DNA from: Paenibacillus sp. 1_12
GTDB taxonomy: Bacteria; Bacillota; Bacilli; Paenibacillales; NBRC-103111
Length of the DNA: 64,000 bases
Assembly (NCBI RefSeq): GCF_900114475.1
Contig: NZ_FOTE01000006.1
Span: 248,001 to 312,000 of the forward strand
Direction: 5' to 3'
Part shown: piece after piece, positions 1 to 9,325 of the stretch
Layout of the letters: each line of letters begins with the position of its first letter
Numbering within the stretch: the first letter of the stretch is position 1
Program-made: the position numbers and the translations under genes
Notes under the pieces: generated by a model
Seen by the model: the letters and a program-made list of their open reading frames with translations, nothing else
What the model was told of the DNA's origin: nothing
Database searches by the model: none

Positions 1-1753
1 CCGGTTTATACGGTATTTTAATAGTCATAGGACCCGCATTCTCAGGTAACCCAGAGGAAATAATCAATTGGGTAATTTCATACCCTGGGGAAACATCGTC
101 GTCCTGACCATAAGGAAACTGTCTCACAACTCTCCCCTTCGGCTGCTTATAGCTTGCTTCTGTTGTCACATTGCTAGCTGCCAGCTTCAGCTTGTTAGCC
201 GTGATCCAGGCTTTGGCCGCCTCCTCAGTTAAACCTTTGAGGTCTTTCATCTTAAATGTTTCCTTACCCTTACTTATGGTCAGCTTTACATTTGCCTTAA
301 GCGGATCGATCAGTTCATTAGGTGGCGGTACCTGCTGGAGAACAGTTCCAGGATCTTTTTCTTCAAATTGCTGATCTACGCCAATCCGGTTATCCTGTAT
401 ACCCATGGCCATTAAAGCTGTTTTGGCATCCGCTAAATTCGAATTGACCAAATTGGGCATCTTCAGCATGTCAATACCCTTACTGACATGAAGTGTAATT
501 TTACTGTTTATTAATTTTTTCATATTGCTAGAGCTTTGACTGATAACGACATCTTTAGGTACGTCTTTGGAATCTTCCCTTATCACATCAAAATCCAACT
601 GAACATCCTTCAGTGCCTGTTGTGCTTCAGCCAGCGGCTTGCCTACTACATCAGGCACCATAACCTCTTGTACCTTCATACTGGCTTTGACGTAGCCAAC
701 CATATACCACATGCCACCAAGGAGTCCGATCAACACAACGATCCATATCACAGGCTTTATCCACACGCGCTTCTTTTTCTCATTAGTCGGAGAATCCGAT
801 TCGGAATAGTGTCCATCATCATCGTCGTCATTTACGGGTATATATTGTCCAGGGCGAATAGCTGGTATTACTCTCGTTTTTTCCTCATCCAGCTCATCAA
901 TATCTTTGAAAATCAGTTTGGCTTCATTCCGTCTATGCGGCAGCAAACAGCTTTCCAAATCTTCAAGCATCTGACTGGCGGAGCTATAGCGATCGGAAGG
1001 GTCTTTACGTACTGCACGTAATATCACATTTTCCACACTTTGTGGAATTAACGGATTAACTCGACGCGGATCCTCTACATTTTCCTGCAAATGCTTAAGG
1101 GCTACACTAATCGGACTTTCACCAATGAAAGGCAGCTTTCCAGTCAGCATTTGATACATAACAATACCCAGTGAATACAGGTCCGATTGTTCACCTGTAA
1201 ACGTGCCTTTAGCATGCTCAGGTGAAAAATAATGAACAGAGCCCATCACGGAACCGGTTTGTGTAATGGTGGACGAGGTAACCGCACGGGCGATTCCAAA
1301 ATCGGTAACCTTAACCCGCCCATTTTTGCCGATAAGTATATTATGAGGTTTAATATCGCGATGTATGATTTGATTATGGTGGGCGTGTTCAAGAGCCTCG
1401 CAGATTTGACTGGCTATTCGAATCGCTTCCTCCACCTGTATGGGAGCTTTTTCTTTGATCAAATCGTTTAACGTCGTACCTTCGATGTATTCCATCACAA
1501 TATAATGGATTTCTTCCTCTTGACCCACATCATAAATACTAACGATATTCGAGTGTGACAATGAAGCCGCTGCCTGTGCTTCACGACGGAACCTTTCAAT
1601 AAATTCCTCATCATGCACATATTGCAGACGGAGTATTTTAACGGCAACGTGCCGGTGCAGCAAAATATCCAGAGCCTTGTATACGATGGCCATTCCGCCT
1701 CCGCCTACGCGATCCAGAATTTCGTAACGGCCTCCCAGCTGCTTGCCCTTCAT
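1..1753 (-). CDS. prkC: PASTA-domain Ser/Thr protein kinase PrkC (3' end outside window)
   Basis: Eukaryotic-type membrane Ser/Thr kinase that senses peptidoglycan fragments in Firmicutes. About 584 codons are visible; the stop lies left of the window. I see a glycine-rich loop at residues 17-20, the catalytic Lys at 39 (VAVK), HRD at 131-133 and DFG at 151-153. An acidic Asp run and a Lys/Arg patch precede one transmembrane segment at about 334-354. At least three PASTA repeats follow from about residue 365, with the motif VPDVVGKPLAEAQ at the first. The ATG at 1753 follows AGAGGTG and lies 6 nt after the stop of the stp phosphatase, so kinase and phosphatase are co-transcribed. The C-terminus cannot be judged here. 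Identity is firm from domain order and context. Confidence 0.96.
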   Translation of the reverse strand, partial: MKGKQLGGRYEILDRVGGGGMAIVYKALDILLHRHVAVKILRLQYVHDEEFIERFRREAQAAASLSHSNIVSIYDVGQEEEIHYIVMEYIEGTTLNDLIKEKAPIQVEEAIRIASQICEALEHAHHNQIIHRDIKPHNILIGKNGRVKVTDFGIARAVTSSTITQTGSVMGSVHYFSPEHAKGTFTGEQSDLYSLGIVMYQMLTGKLPFIGESPISVALKHLQENVEDPRRVNPLIPQSVENVILRAVRKDPSDRYSSASQMLEDLESCLLPHRRNEAKLIFKDIDELDEEKTRVIPAIRPGQYIPVNDDDDDGHYSESDSPTNEKKKRVWIKPVIWIVVLIGLLGGMWYMVGYVKASMKVQEVMVPDVVGKPLAEAQQALKDVQLDFDVIREDSKDVPKDVVISQSSSNMKKLINSKITLHVSKGIDMLKMPNLVNSNLADAKTALMAMGIQDNRIGVDQQFEEKDPGTVLQQVPPPNELIDPLKANVKLTISKGKETFKMKDLKGLTEEAAKAWITANKLKLAASNVTTEASYKQPKGRVVRQFPYGQDDDVSPGYEITQLIISSGLPENAGPMTIKIPYKP

Positions 1754-1759
1754 TCATCA

Positions 1760-2542
1760 TCACCTCTTCTCATCATGAACATCATCTGCCGCTTTCTTGG
1801 TATCGGATTCATTACTCACCAGTACTACAGTAACGTTATCATCCCCACCTGCTGTCAAAGCTTCATTAACAAGCTGTTGAGCTATTTCCTCCAATGATCC
1901 TGCTGCTTGGTGGATAGGTGCAGCGATCTGCTCGCTGCTGATCAGGCTGCTAAGCCCGTCGCTGCATAACAGCAAGGTATCTCCTTGCTGCCAGGTCAGA
2001 TCCTGAATATCAATTTCTATTGTTGATTCTGTGCCAAGTGCACGTGTCAACACATTGCGACGCGGATGATGCCCGGCTTCTTCACGAGTAATTTGACCGC
2101 TTTTTACAAGAACGTTGACCAGGGAATGGTCCTCGGTCAACTGTTCGATCCCACTCTGGTTAATCCGATACACGCGGCTGTCACCGACATGACCGATCAC
2201 AACTGTATCCTCGTCTGCCATAGCTACCACAACGGTGGTTCCCATACCATGATAGTTTTCTCTTTGGGAGGCGAATTCAAAAATTTTCTCGTTAGCTAGT
2301 TCAACAGCATCTTTCAAACATGATTTGCGCTCAAGAACAGTTGCCTCAGCCGTTAAGGTCTGCAACTGCTCATGAATAATATCTACAGCCATCTGACTGG
2401 CAATATCACCAGCCTGATGTCCTCCCATACCATCTGCCAAAATAGCAAGCGCAACTCCATTAATATCCTCTTGAACAACCGCCCGGTCCTCATTAACCAA
2501 ACGAACGCGTCCCACGTCTGTTAAAGCAGCTGTCTTTAACAT
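1760..2542 (-). CDS. stp: PP2C-type Ser/Thr phosphatase (Stp/PrpC)
   Basis: Metal-dependent PPM/PP2C phosphatase of 260 residues that reverses PrkC phosphorylation. The family aspartates are visible in DGMGGH near residue 37, GHVGDSRVY, LCSDGLS and GGDDNVTVV. An upstream in-frame ATG at 2596 exists, but I chose the ATG at 2542 because the family begins at this TALTDxGxxRxxNED motif and GAGGTG lies just upstream, overlapping the rlmN stop. The gene sits between rlmN and prkC with gaps of 8 and 6 nt, the order seen in Bacillus (yloN-prpC-prkC). Confidence 0.96.
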   Translation of the reverse strand: MLKTAALTDVGRVRLVNEDRAVVQEDINGVALAILADGMGGHQAGDIASQMAVDIIHEQLQTLTAEATVLERKSCLKDAVELANEKIFEFASQRENYHGMGTTVVVAMADEDTVVIGHVGDSRVYRINQSGIEQLTEDHSLVNVLVKSGQITREEAGHHPRRNVLTRALGTESTIEIDIQDLTWQQGDTLLLCSDGLSSLISSEQIAAPIHQAAGSLEEIAQQLVNEALTAGGDDNVTVVLVSNESDTKKAADDVHDEKR

Positions 2543-2550
2543 CTTTCGCT

Positions 2551-3633
2551 TCACCTCGCACCTGACTCCATATGCTTCGCCCGCAACTGCCCACAAGCCG
2601 CCGCGATATCGCTGCCTTGCTCTCTGCGTATTGTAGCGTTGACCTTGTTTCGTTCCAAAATACGTTGAAACGTAAATATATCATCCCTTGGCGTTCGCAC
2701 ATAATCACGTTCTGTTACAAAGTTAACAGGAATTAAATTCACGTGTGCCATAGGAAACAACTTAAGTACCTGTGCCAGTTCTTCCGCATGCTCAGGCTGA
2801 TCATTGACTCCACCCATCAAGGCATATTCAAATGTAATCCGCCGTCCTGTCTTGGCCACATAATATTGACAGGCTTCAATCAATTGGGCAAAAGGAAACC
2901 TGCGATTGACCGGCATCAGCTTGGAGCGGAGAGTATCGTTAGGTGCATGGATCGAAATCGCCAAATTAATCTGCGTTTGCTCATCAGCAAAACGATAAAT
3001 ATTCGGTACGATCCCGCTCGTCGAAACAGTAATGTGCCTCTGCCCAATGTTCAAGCCTTTAGGATGGATCATAACTTTCAAAAAGGTCATCATGGCATCA
3101 TAATTTTCAAAAGGCTCACCAATACCCATAATGACGATACTGCTGACCCGTTCGCCTGTAGCATCCAGCAGCTGCTGAGATTTCACAACCTGGGCAATGA
3201 TCTCCCCTGGCGTCAGATTGCGTTTTAAGCCTGTAAGCGTCGAAGCACAGAAGGTACAACCAACGCGGCAGCCCACTTGGGTCGTCACACAAACACTGTT
3301 GCCATAGCTGTGCTTCATAATGACGGTTTCGATAGCATTTTTGTCGGACAGCTCAAATAAAAATTTGACCGTGCCATCCTTCGACTCATACTTGGCGACC
3401 TCTGTCATCGTCACAAAATCAAAATGGTGGCTGAGTTTGTCCCGAAGAGCTTTTGGCAAATTGGACATTTCTTCGAAGCTTGAAATTCTTTTCACATACA
3501 GCCAGTCAAAAATCTGACCTGCCCGGAAGCCTGGCTCTCCGTTCGATTTAATCCAATCCTGCCATTCTTCTAGGCTTAAATCATAAACATAAGGTTTCGT
3601 TCCTGCTTGCTTATCTTGATCTATTAATTTCAT
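2551..3633 (-). CDS. rlmN: 23S rRNA (adenine2503-C2)-methyltransferase RlmN
   Basis: Radical SAM enzyme of 360 residues that methylates C2 of A2503 in 23S rRNA (also A37 of some tRNAs). The radical SAM cysteines are in CRVGCTFC, preceded by a QVGC segment and followed by [14 protein letters not shown]. The C-terminal ACGQL carries the cysteine that forms the methyl-transfer intermediate in the family. Length fits. The ATG at 3633 follows AGGTCGTGATGATGG. It lies about 90 nt downstream of rsmB and its stop overlaps the stp ribosome binding site. Confidence 0.97.
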   Translation of the reverse strand: MKLIDQDKQAGTKPYVYDLSLEEWQDWIKSNGEPGFRAGQIFDWLYVKRISSFEEMSNLPKALRDKLSHHFDFVTMTEVAKYESKDGTVKFLFELSDKNAIETVIMKHSYGNSVCVTTQVGCRVGCTFCASTLTGLKRNLTPGEIIAQVVKSQQLLDATGERVSSIVIMGIGEPFENYDAMMTFLKVMIHPKGLNIGQRHITVSTSGIVPNIYRFADEQTQINLAISIHAPNDTLRSKLMPVNRRFPFAQLIEACQYYVAKTGRRITFEYALMGGVNDQPEHAEELAQVLKLFPMAHVNLIPVNFVTERDYVRTPRDDIFTFQRILERNKVNATIRREQGSDIAAACGQLRAKHMESGAR

Positions 3634-3721
3634 CCATCATCACGACCTGTTAGGTTAATTCGTGCTTGATTATAGTTAACAAACACGGCACATAGTTTTA
3701 ATTTTAACATAGTTCCAGAAC

Positions 3722-5218
3722 TTACGCTCGTTTCCGGAGCCGTGCAATAAAAAAACCATCCGATAAATGCTCATAAGGATAAATTTCGATTGGCTTGAGC
3801 TGATCCCACTCGAAATCGGGGTGATTATCTAGAAACTGTTGGACCCTGCCTTCATTTTCATTATATTCCAATGTGCAGGTGCTATAGATGAGTGTGCCTC
3901 CGACCTTGAGCAATGGATGGATACTATCCAGAAGCTCTTTCTGGATAAGGCAAACCTCGTTTAAATCCTGTTCGCGTTTATTCCACTTCATATCCGGCTT
4001 ACGACGGATTACACCGAGTCCAGAGCAAGGCGCATCAAGCAAAATACGATCAAAGCTTCCCTCGGCAAAATGCTGGGGCAGATCACGTGCATCAGAAACC
4101 AAGGTATGCACTGAAGTTAAACCTAAACGTGCAGCCTGCTCACGAATTAGCTTTTCTTTATGCTCGTGAATATCACAAGCCCATATTTCTCCAAGATTGC
4201 CCATCTTTTCAGCTATATGAGCCGTTTTACCTCCAGGAGCTGCACAGCAATCCAATATCCGCTCACCCGGTTCCGGCTGAAGCGTTTCAGCTACTAGCAT
4301 GGAGCTTTCGTCTTGTATCGAAAATAATCCTTCTTCATACCAAGGCGTCAGTGCCATATTACCACCGTTCTTGACCAGAATCCCATCGGCAGCCAGCTCG
4401 GAAGGAACAGCCTCCACGCCTGATTTGTTCAATAAGAAGATTAGATCATTACGGCTTAGCTTCATCGTATTCGTACGAATACTGACATGAGGCGGTTTGT
4501 TGTTAGCTTCACAAAGCAATTCTGTTCGGGCTTCACCGATTTGATCAATCCAGCGTTTAACCATCCATTGCGGATGAGAGTATGTCAAAGCTATACGATC
4601 TACAGCAGACAAGTTAGTCGGAAGCTGTAAGGCTTCTTTGTTGCGGATTACATTACGTAAAACGCCGTTAACCATGCCGGAAATACCTGCATGACCTTTT
4701 TTCTTGGCCAAATTGACGGCTTCGTTCACAATTGCATGATCCGGAACCCGATCCAGATAAAGCATTTGGTAATAGCTCAGCCTTAACAAGCTTCGGACCC
4801 AGGGCTCCAGCTTAACAAGACCTTTGGCAACAAACCGATTCAAAAAATAATCGATTGTATTGAGCCGCTGAATGGTGCCATAAACAATTTCTGTCGTTAA
4901 ACCTGCATCCTGCTTGTCCAGATGATATTGCTGTAAGGTTTGGTTCAGCAGCAGATTGCTATAGGAACGATCTTGCTCCGTACGTACCAGCACCTCAAGA
5001 GCAGCCTCCCGGGCACTGCCTTTTGGCTTGCCGGTACTGGCTCCAGACTTATTTATATGTTTTTTTCCTGTAGACGGGAAGTTTTCATGGGGTTTTCCAG
5101 CACTTGATTTGCTTGTTGTTGGTATTCTTGTATCTGGACGACCCGGACCATGATTGTCATTCCTCGGTTTACTTGTACTTCCTCTGTCATTATTCGTATT
5201 TTCAAAGCTTTGCTTCAA
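3722..5218 (-). CDS. rsmB: 16S rRNA m5C967 methyltransferase RsmB, with N-terminal low-complexity extension
   Basis: SAM-dependent 16S rRNA cytosine-5 methyltransferase of 498 residues. A NusB-like RNA-binding domain (about 70-200) is followed by the Rossmann domain with CCAAPGGKTAH. Two catalytic-region cysteines are present, in DAPCSGLG and YSTCTLE. The start is TTG at 5218, with a GGGGG stretch about 13 nt upstream. Residues 1-66 are rich in Ser, Gly, Lys, Asn and Pro and have no counterpart in the roughly 440-residue relatives I know. No in-frame ATG lies nearer the conserved SAREAALEVL segment, so the extension may be real or the start may be a later non-ATG codon. It follows fmt by 41 nt. 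Confidence 0.95.
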   Translation of the reverse strand: MKQSFENTNNDRGSTSKPRNDNHGPGRPDTRIPTTSKSSAGKPHENFPSTGKKHINKSGASTGKPKGSAREAALEVLVRTEQDRSYSNLLLNQTLQQYHLDKQDAGLTTEIVYGTIQRLNTIDYFLNRFVAKGLVKLEPWVRSLLRLSYYQMLYLDRVPDHAIVNEAVNLAKKKGHAGISGMVNGVLRNVIRNKEALQLPTNLSAVDRIALTYSHPQWMVKRWIDQIGEARTELLCEANNKPPHVSIRTNTMKLSRNDLIFLLNKSGVEAVPSELAADGILVKNGGNMALTPWYEEGLFSIQDESSMLVAETLQPEPGERILDCCAAPGGKTAHIAEKMGNLGEIWACDIHEHKEKLIREQAARLGLTSVHTLVSDARDLPQHFAEGSFDRILLDAPCSGLGVIRRKPDMKWNKREQDLNEVCLIQKELLDSIHPLLKVGGTLIYSTCTLEYNENEGRVQQFLDNHPDFEWDQLKPIEIYPYEHLSDGFFIARLRKRA

Positions 5219-5259
5219 TTGTTGTAGCCCCCATTATTAGATGCCATGCGCTGCCGTGC

Positions 5260-6246
5260 TTATCCAAGCACAGTACCAACCTCAAGTCGGCCACCAAGTA
5301 CGAATTGTGCTGCCTGCATTGCTTTCTTGCCCGCTGGCTGCAGCTCCGTAATCGTGAGCACACCTTCACCTGCAGCCACCTGAATGCCCTGCTCACTGAC
5401 GGCAACAACCGTACCTGGCTCATAGCTGCCCGCTTTGGTCACTTGAGTCCCGTTAATCTCATTTGCTGAGACATTCGTTCCCTCAGACTGGCCTGGCTTG
5501 TCGCAGGTCCAAATTTTCAAAACTTCACCATTCCAAATCGTATACGCTCCTGGACTTGGATTAAGTCCACGAACTTGATTCCATATGGAAATAGCGGATT
5601 GGCTCCAATTGATAAGCTCCTGCTCCCTGCTGATATTCGGTGAATACACCGCTATCTCATGATTTTGAGCAACGGCCTGAACATGACCAACAAGCAGATC
5701 GGGTAAAGTATCCAAAAGCAGTTGGGCGCCTGCCGCACTCAGCTTCTTAAACATGGAACCCGTCGTGTCGATATCCTCGATAGGAAGCTCAACGCTGCTA
5801 ATCATATCACCTGTATCCAATCCTTCTGCCATATACATAATCGTCACACCTGTTACCGTGTCTCCATTCATCACGGCATGATGGATAGGAGCGCCTCCGC
5901 GATAACGCGGAAGCAATGAAGCATGTATATTGATACAACCCAGCTTGGGAATCGCCAGCACCGACTTCGGCAATATTTGCCCATAAGCGGCTGTTACGAT
6001 TAAATCAGGATGTAACGCCTGCAGCTCTTCCACAGACTCGGGTCGACGCAGCTTTTCAGGTTGAAGTACTGGTATATCGTGCTTCTGAGCCTCTGCTTTT
6101 ACTGGAGTTGGCGTCAGCAGCCGCTTCCTCCCAACGGGACGATCCGGCTGGGTAACCACACCAACGACTTCAATTCCTGAGTAATTTATTAAGACTTGTA
6201 AAGCAGGCACGGCAAATTCTGGCGTGCCCATAAAAACGACTCTCAT
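5260..6246 (-). CDS. fmt: methionyl-tRNA formyltransferase
   Basis: Formylates initiator Met-tRNA using 10-formyltetrahydrofolate; 328 residues, the usual length. The N-terminal domain begins MRVVFMGTPEFAVPAL, carries the catalytic segment INIHASLLPRYRGGAPIHHA and then GVTIMYMAEGLDTGDM. A C-terminal tRNA-binding domain follows from about residue 210. The ATG at 6246 overlaps the def stop by 4 nt (ATGA), so formylation and deformylation are translationally coupled. Confidence 0.98.
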   Translation of the reverse strand: MRVVFMGTPEFAVPALQVLINYSGIEVVGVVTQPDRPVGRKRLLTPTPVKAEAQKHDIPVLQPEKLRRPESVEELQALHPDLIVTAAYGQILPKSVLAIPKLGCINIHASLLPRYRGGAPIHHAVMNGDTVTGVTIMYMAEGLDTGDMISSVELPIEDIDTTGSMFKKLSAAGAQLLLDTLPDLLVGHVQAVAQNHEIAVYSPNISREQELINWSQSAISIWNQVRGLNPSPGAYTIWNGEVLKIWTCDKPGQSEGTNVSANEINGTQVTKAGSYEPGTVVAVSEQGIQVAAGEGVLTITELQPAGKKAMQAAQFVLGGRLEVGTVLG

Positions 6247-6722
6247 ACTTCACCGCCCTGAGGCTCATTACGATACATCTTTTCCGCTAAATCAGTGTAT
6301 AATACCCCATTGAGGTGATCCACTTCATGCAGGATGCAGCGTGCAAGCAATTCCGTCCCCTCTACAACAATTTCCTCGCCATCACGATTCAGGCCTTTGA
6401 CCACGACTCGCATAGCACGGCGAACATCTCCATTCATACCTGGAATACTTAAGCAGCCTTCGGATCCGAACTGCTCGCCTTCCTCTTCAATCACTTCTGG
6501 ATTGATCAATTCGATCAAGCCCTGCTCATTTCCAACATCCATAACAATAACCCGCTTTAATATACCGATCTGAGGCGCAGCCAAACCGACACCTTGGGCA
6601 TCATACATCGTATCCGCCATATCCTTGAGCAGCTTATGAATGTTTGGAGTGATTTTTTTTACTGGCTTGCATTTTTCGCGCAGCACAGGATCTGGATCTT
6701 TTACAATTAATTTAATGGCCAT
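6243..6722 (-). CDS. def: peptide deformylase
   Basis: Metal-dependent removal of the N-formyl group from nascent proteins; 159 residues. All three family motifs are present: GVGLAAPQIG, EGCLSIPG and HEVDHLNG (Cys and two His metal ligands with the catalytic Glu). EGCLS with a short sequence resembles the type 1 form. The reading frame is open upstream to 6818, but the ATG at 6722 starts the conserved MAIKLIVKDPDPVLR and has AAAGGTG 10 nt upstream, so I use it. A 92-nt gap separates it from priA. Confidence 0.97.
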   Translation of the reverse strand: MAIKLIVKDPDPVLREKCKPVKKITPNIHKLLKDMADTMYDAQGVGLAAPQIGILKRVIVMDVGNEQGLIELINPEVIEEEGEQFGSEGCLSIPGMNGDVRRAMRVVVKGLNRDGEEIVVEGTELLARCILHEVDHLNGVLYTDLAEKMYRNEPQGGEV

Positions 6723-6814
6723 TGGATGAGCACACCTTTCGTGAATAGGTTTAACAAATTTATATGGATTTTTCATCCAATTAGAAGACGGAATCTGCTG
6801 GCGCTGATGATGAA

Positions 6815-9325
6815 TCACATCAACACCTGCGGATCCACATCTATACTGATCGTCAGCTTATGCTGCTTTACTACATCGTCTAGAGTGGCTGCTGCTTGCT
6901 GAACAAGTCCCGCTATCGAAACTTCTTCACGATATTTTACCATGCATTGAAACCGATATCTATCCTTGATTCGTGAAATAGGTGAAGCTACCGGTCCAAG
7001 AATATCAATGGGTATCGGCGACATAGTCTTGGCAAGCTCTTTCAATTTGGCAGCTAACGTCTCTGCCGAGCGCATGAGCAGCGGAATTTGTTCGTGTGAC
7101 AATGTAATAAGTATAAGTTTATGAAAAGGTGGATAGTCATGGAATTTACGAAAAGTCATCTCTTTTTCCATAAAGCTTGTGTAATCATGATTGCTGGCGC
7201 TGATGATGCTATAATGCTCCGGTGTATATGTCTGGATGAATACCTCACCTGGAAGCTCATGTCGTCCTGCCCGTCCGCCTACCTGTGTCATCAACTGGAA
7301 GGTTCGCTCCGCCGCACGAAAGTCCGGTAGATTCAGTACCGTATCCGCTGCTAAAGCACCAACCAGTGTTACTTGAGGAAAATCCAGACCCTTGGCAACC
7401 ATTTGTGTGCCTAGAAGCACATCTGCCTGTTGATTGCGGAAAAGAGTGAGCCATTTCTCATGGGAGCCCTTCTCTGTCGTCGTATCTACATCCATACGAA
7501 TCACACGAATGCCTGGAAAAAGCTTGCCCAGTTCTTCTTCTACTCTCTGCGTTCCGGTGCCAAAATGGCGAATATGCTCGCTGCTGCAGCTTGGACAAAT
7601 CGTTGCTTCACGTTCTGTATACCCACAATAGTGGCAGCGTAGTGTCCGTGCAGACTGATGATAAGTCAACGAAATATCACAATGTGGACAGCCAGCAACG
7701 AAGCCGCAGCTTCGGCACATGACAAAGGTGGCATACCCTCGACGATTCAGCAGCAGAACAATTTGTTCTTTTTTTTCCAGACGCTCTTCGATCGCTTTGT
7801 GCAAGCCACGGCTGAACATAGAACGATTTCCTTTGCTCAGCTCCTCGCGCATATCAACAATATGAACCTTAGGCAAAGGTCGTCCTTCAACCCGTTCTTT
7901 CATCGTTAAAAGCTTAATCGGTGCTTCGGCATTAGATGTACCCAGCGCCGCTTCAGGCAATGTTCCATACATACTCTCCAACGAAGGAGTGGCAGAGCCC
8001 AATATAACAACGGCTCCATGCTGCATAGCTCTCGCCACAGACACATCACGAGCGTGATATTTAGGGCTTTCTTCCTGCTTGTAAGAGGATTCATGCTCCT
8101 CGTCTATGATAACCAGACCGATCTTTGTAAATGGGGCAAAAATGGCTGAGCGAGCGCCGATCACGACACTAACCTGCTTCAGCATGATTTTGCGCCACTC
8201 ATCATAGCGTTCACCCTGAGACAAGCGACTGTGCAGCACAGCGACTTGATTGCCAAAACGGCCTTTGAACCGCTCGACCATCTGTGGAGTTAAAGATATT
8301 TCCGGCACCAGTACAATCGCCTCTCTGTCTTGATCAAGACAGGTTTGGATCGACTGCAAATAAACTTCTGTTTTTCCACTCCCTGTAACCCCGTGCAGCA
8401 AAAACACCTGATGATTCCGCTCGTTGACCGCCTCGGAAATACGGCTGAATACTTGGCTCTGCTCTGGTGTTAACGTCAAAGGCTTGGTGCGCGGGAAATT
8501 TCTTTGCGCATACGGATCACGAAAAACCTCAACTTCCTTGATCGAGAGAAACTCTCTATCAGCCAAGCTTTTAACCGTACTAGCACTAATTCCAAGCTCA
8601 TTGAGTAGATCCGTCAATTTGATCGGATAAGGCTGTTCCGCCAAATATAGCAATACTTCCTTTTGCTTCATAGATCTGGTTGGCAGCATATCTGCCCACT
8701 GTTTTAGCTGCTCTGACTTTCCCAAAGGAAAGATCGTTAACACCTTCTTGGCTGACATACGATCTTTAATTAATTGCACTTCTACAAGCAGTCCCTGGGT
8801 GATCATTTGCTTGATCAAACCACCCTGAGCGGTATATTTGTCTAATAATGCCCCAATCTCTACCGAGCTCTTATCACGGATATAGGCAACAATATCCTCC
8901 TGAATCGGCAGCAGCATCGTGTGCTGACCCTGTGATAGTAAATCGCCTTCATGACCAATCATATAGATATCGTTCACTTTGACATGCCGCTCGTACTTCG
9001 CTTTCAAAGCGCCGGGAATCATTGCTTGGAGCGCAGTAATCTCATGACAAAGGTAGGTTTTGCTTACCCATTGAGCGAGATCCACCAAGTCAGGAGTTAA
9101 TGGAGGATACAAGTCCATGACCTCAGAAATCGGCTTTAATTTGGCAGGATCAAAGTCCGCACGATCATGCAGCTCAACGACAAATCCCTGAAGTTTTCTT
9201 GGGCCAAAAGGAACACCCACCCGACTCCCAATCGCAACCCACTCCCGCATGGATTCAGGTATCAAGTAATCAAAACCGCGGTTTGTCTGCTTGGATGGAA
9301 CATCCACAATTACTTTTGCATACAT
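6815..9325 (-). CDS. priA: primosomal replication-restart helicase PriA
   Basis: 3'-5' DNA helicase that reloads the replisome at stalled forks; 836 residues. An N-terminal DNA-binding domain (VDVPSKQTNRGFDYLIP) is followed by Walker A HGVTGSGKTEV, DEEH box, LGSATPSLES and an inserted zinc region with cysteine pairs (CRSCGF, CPHCD, CHYCG, CPSCS). The C-terminal helicase half contains LLGTQMVAKGLDFP and GRAGR. The ATG at 9325 shares one base with the coaBC stop (TGATG). Confidence 0.97.
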   Translation of the reverse strand: MYAKVIVDVPSKQTNRGFDYLIPESMREWVAIGSRVGVPFGPRKLQGFVVELHDRADFDPAKLKPISEVMDLYPPLTPDLVDLAQWVSKTYLCHEITALQAMIPGALKAKYERHVKVNDIYMIGHEGDLLSQGQHTMLLPIQEDIVAYIRDKSSVEIGALLDKYTAQGGLIKQMITQGLLVEVQLIKDRMSAKKVLTIFPLGKSEQLKQWADMLPTRSMKQKEVLLYLAEQPYPIKLTDLLNELGISASTVKSLADREFLSIKEVEVFRDPYAQRNFPRTKPLTLTPEQSQVFSRISEAVNERNHQVFLLHGVTGSGKTEVYLQSIQTCLDQDREAIVLVPEISLTPQMVERFKGRFGNQVAVLHSRLSQGERYDEWRKIMLKQVSVVIGARSAIFAPFTKIGLVIIDEEHESSYKQEESPKYHARDVSVARAMQHGAVVILGSATPSLESMYGTLPEAALGTSNAEAPIKLLTMKERVEGRPLPKVHIVDMREELSKGNRSMFSRGLHKAIEERLEKKEQIVLLLNRRGYATFVMCRSCGFVAGCPHCDISLTYHQSARTLRCHYCGYTEREATICPSCSSEHIRHFGTGTQRVEEELGKLFPGIRVIRMDVDTTTEKGSHEKWLTLFRNQQADVLLGTQMVAKGLDFPQVTLVGALAADTVLNLPDFRAAERTFQLMTQVGGRAGRHELPGEVFIQTYTPEHYSIISASNHDYTSFMEKEMTFRKFHDYPPFHKLILITLSHEQIPLLMRSAETLAAKLKELAKTMSPIPIDILGPVASPISRIKDRYRFQCMVKYREEVSIAGLVQQAAATLDDVVKQHKLTISIDVDPQVLM

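Noticed and set aside
536-1021. Antisense frame of 161 codons inside prkC
   Set aside because: prkC on the other strand has full kinase and PASTA motifs; this frame has no domain and no binding site.
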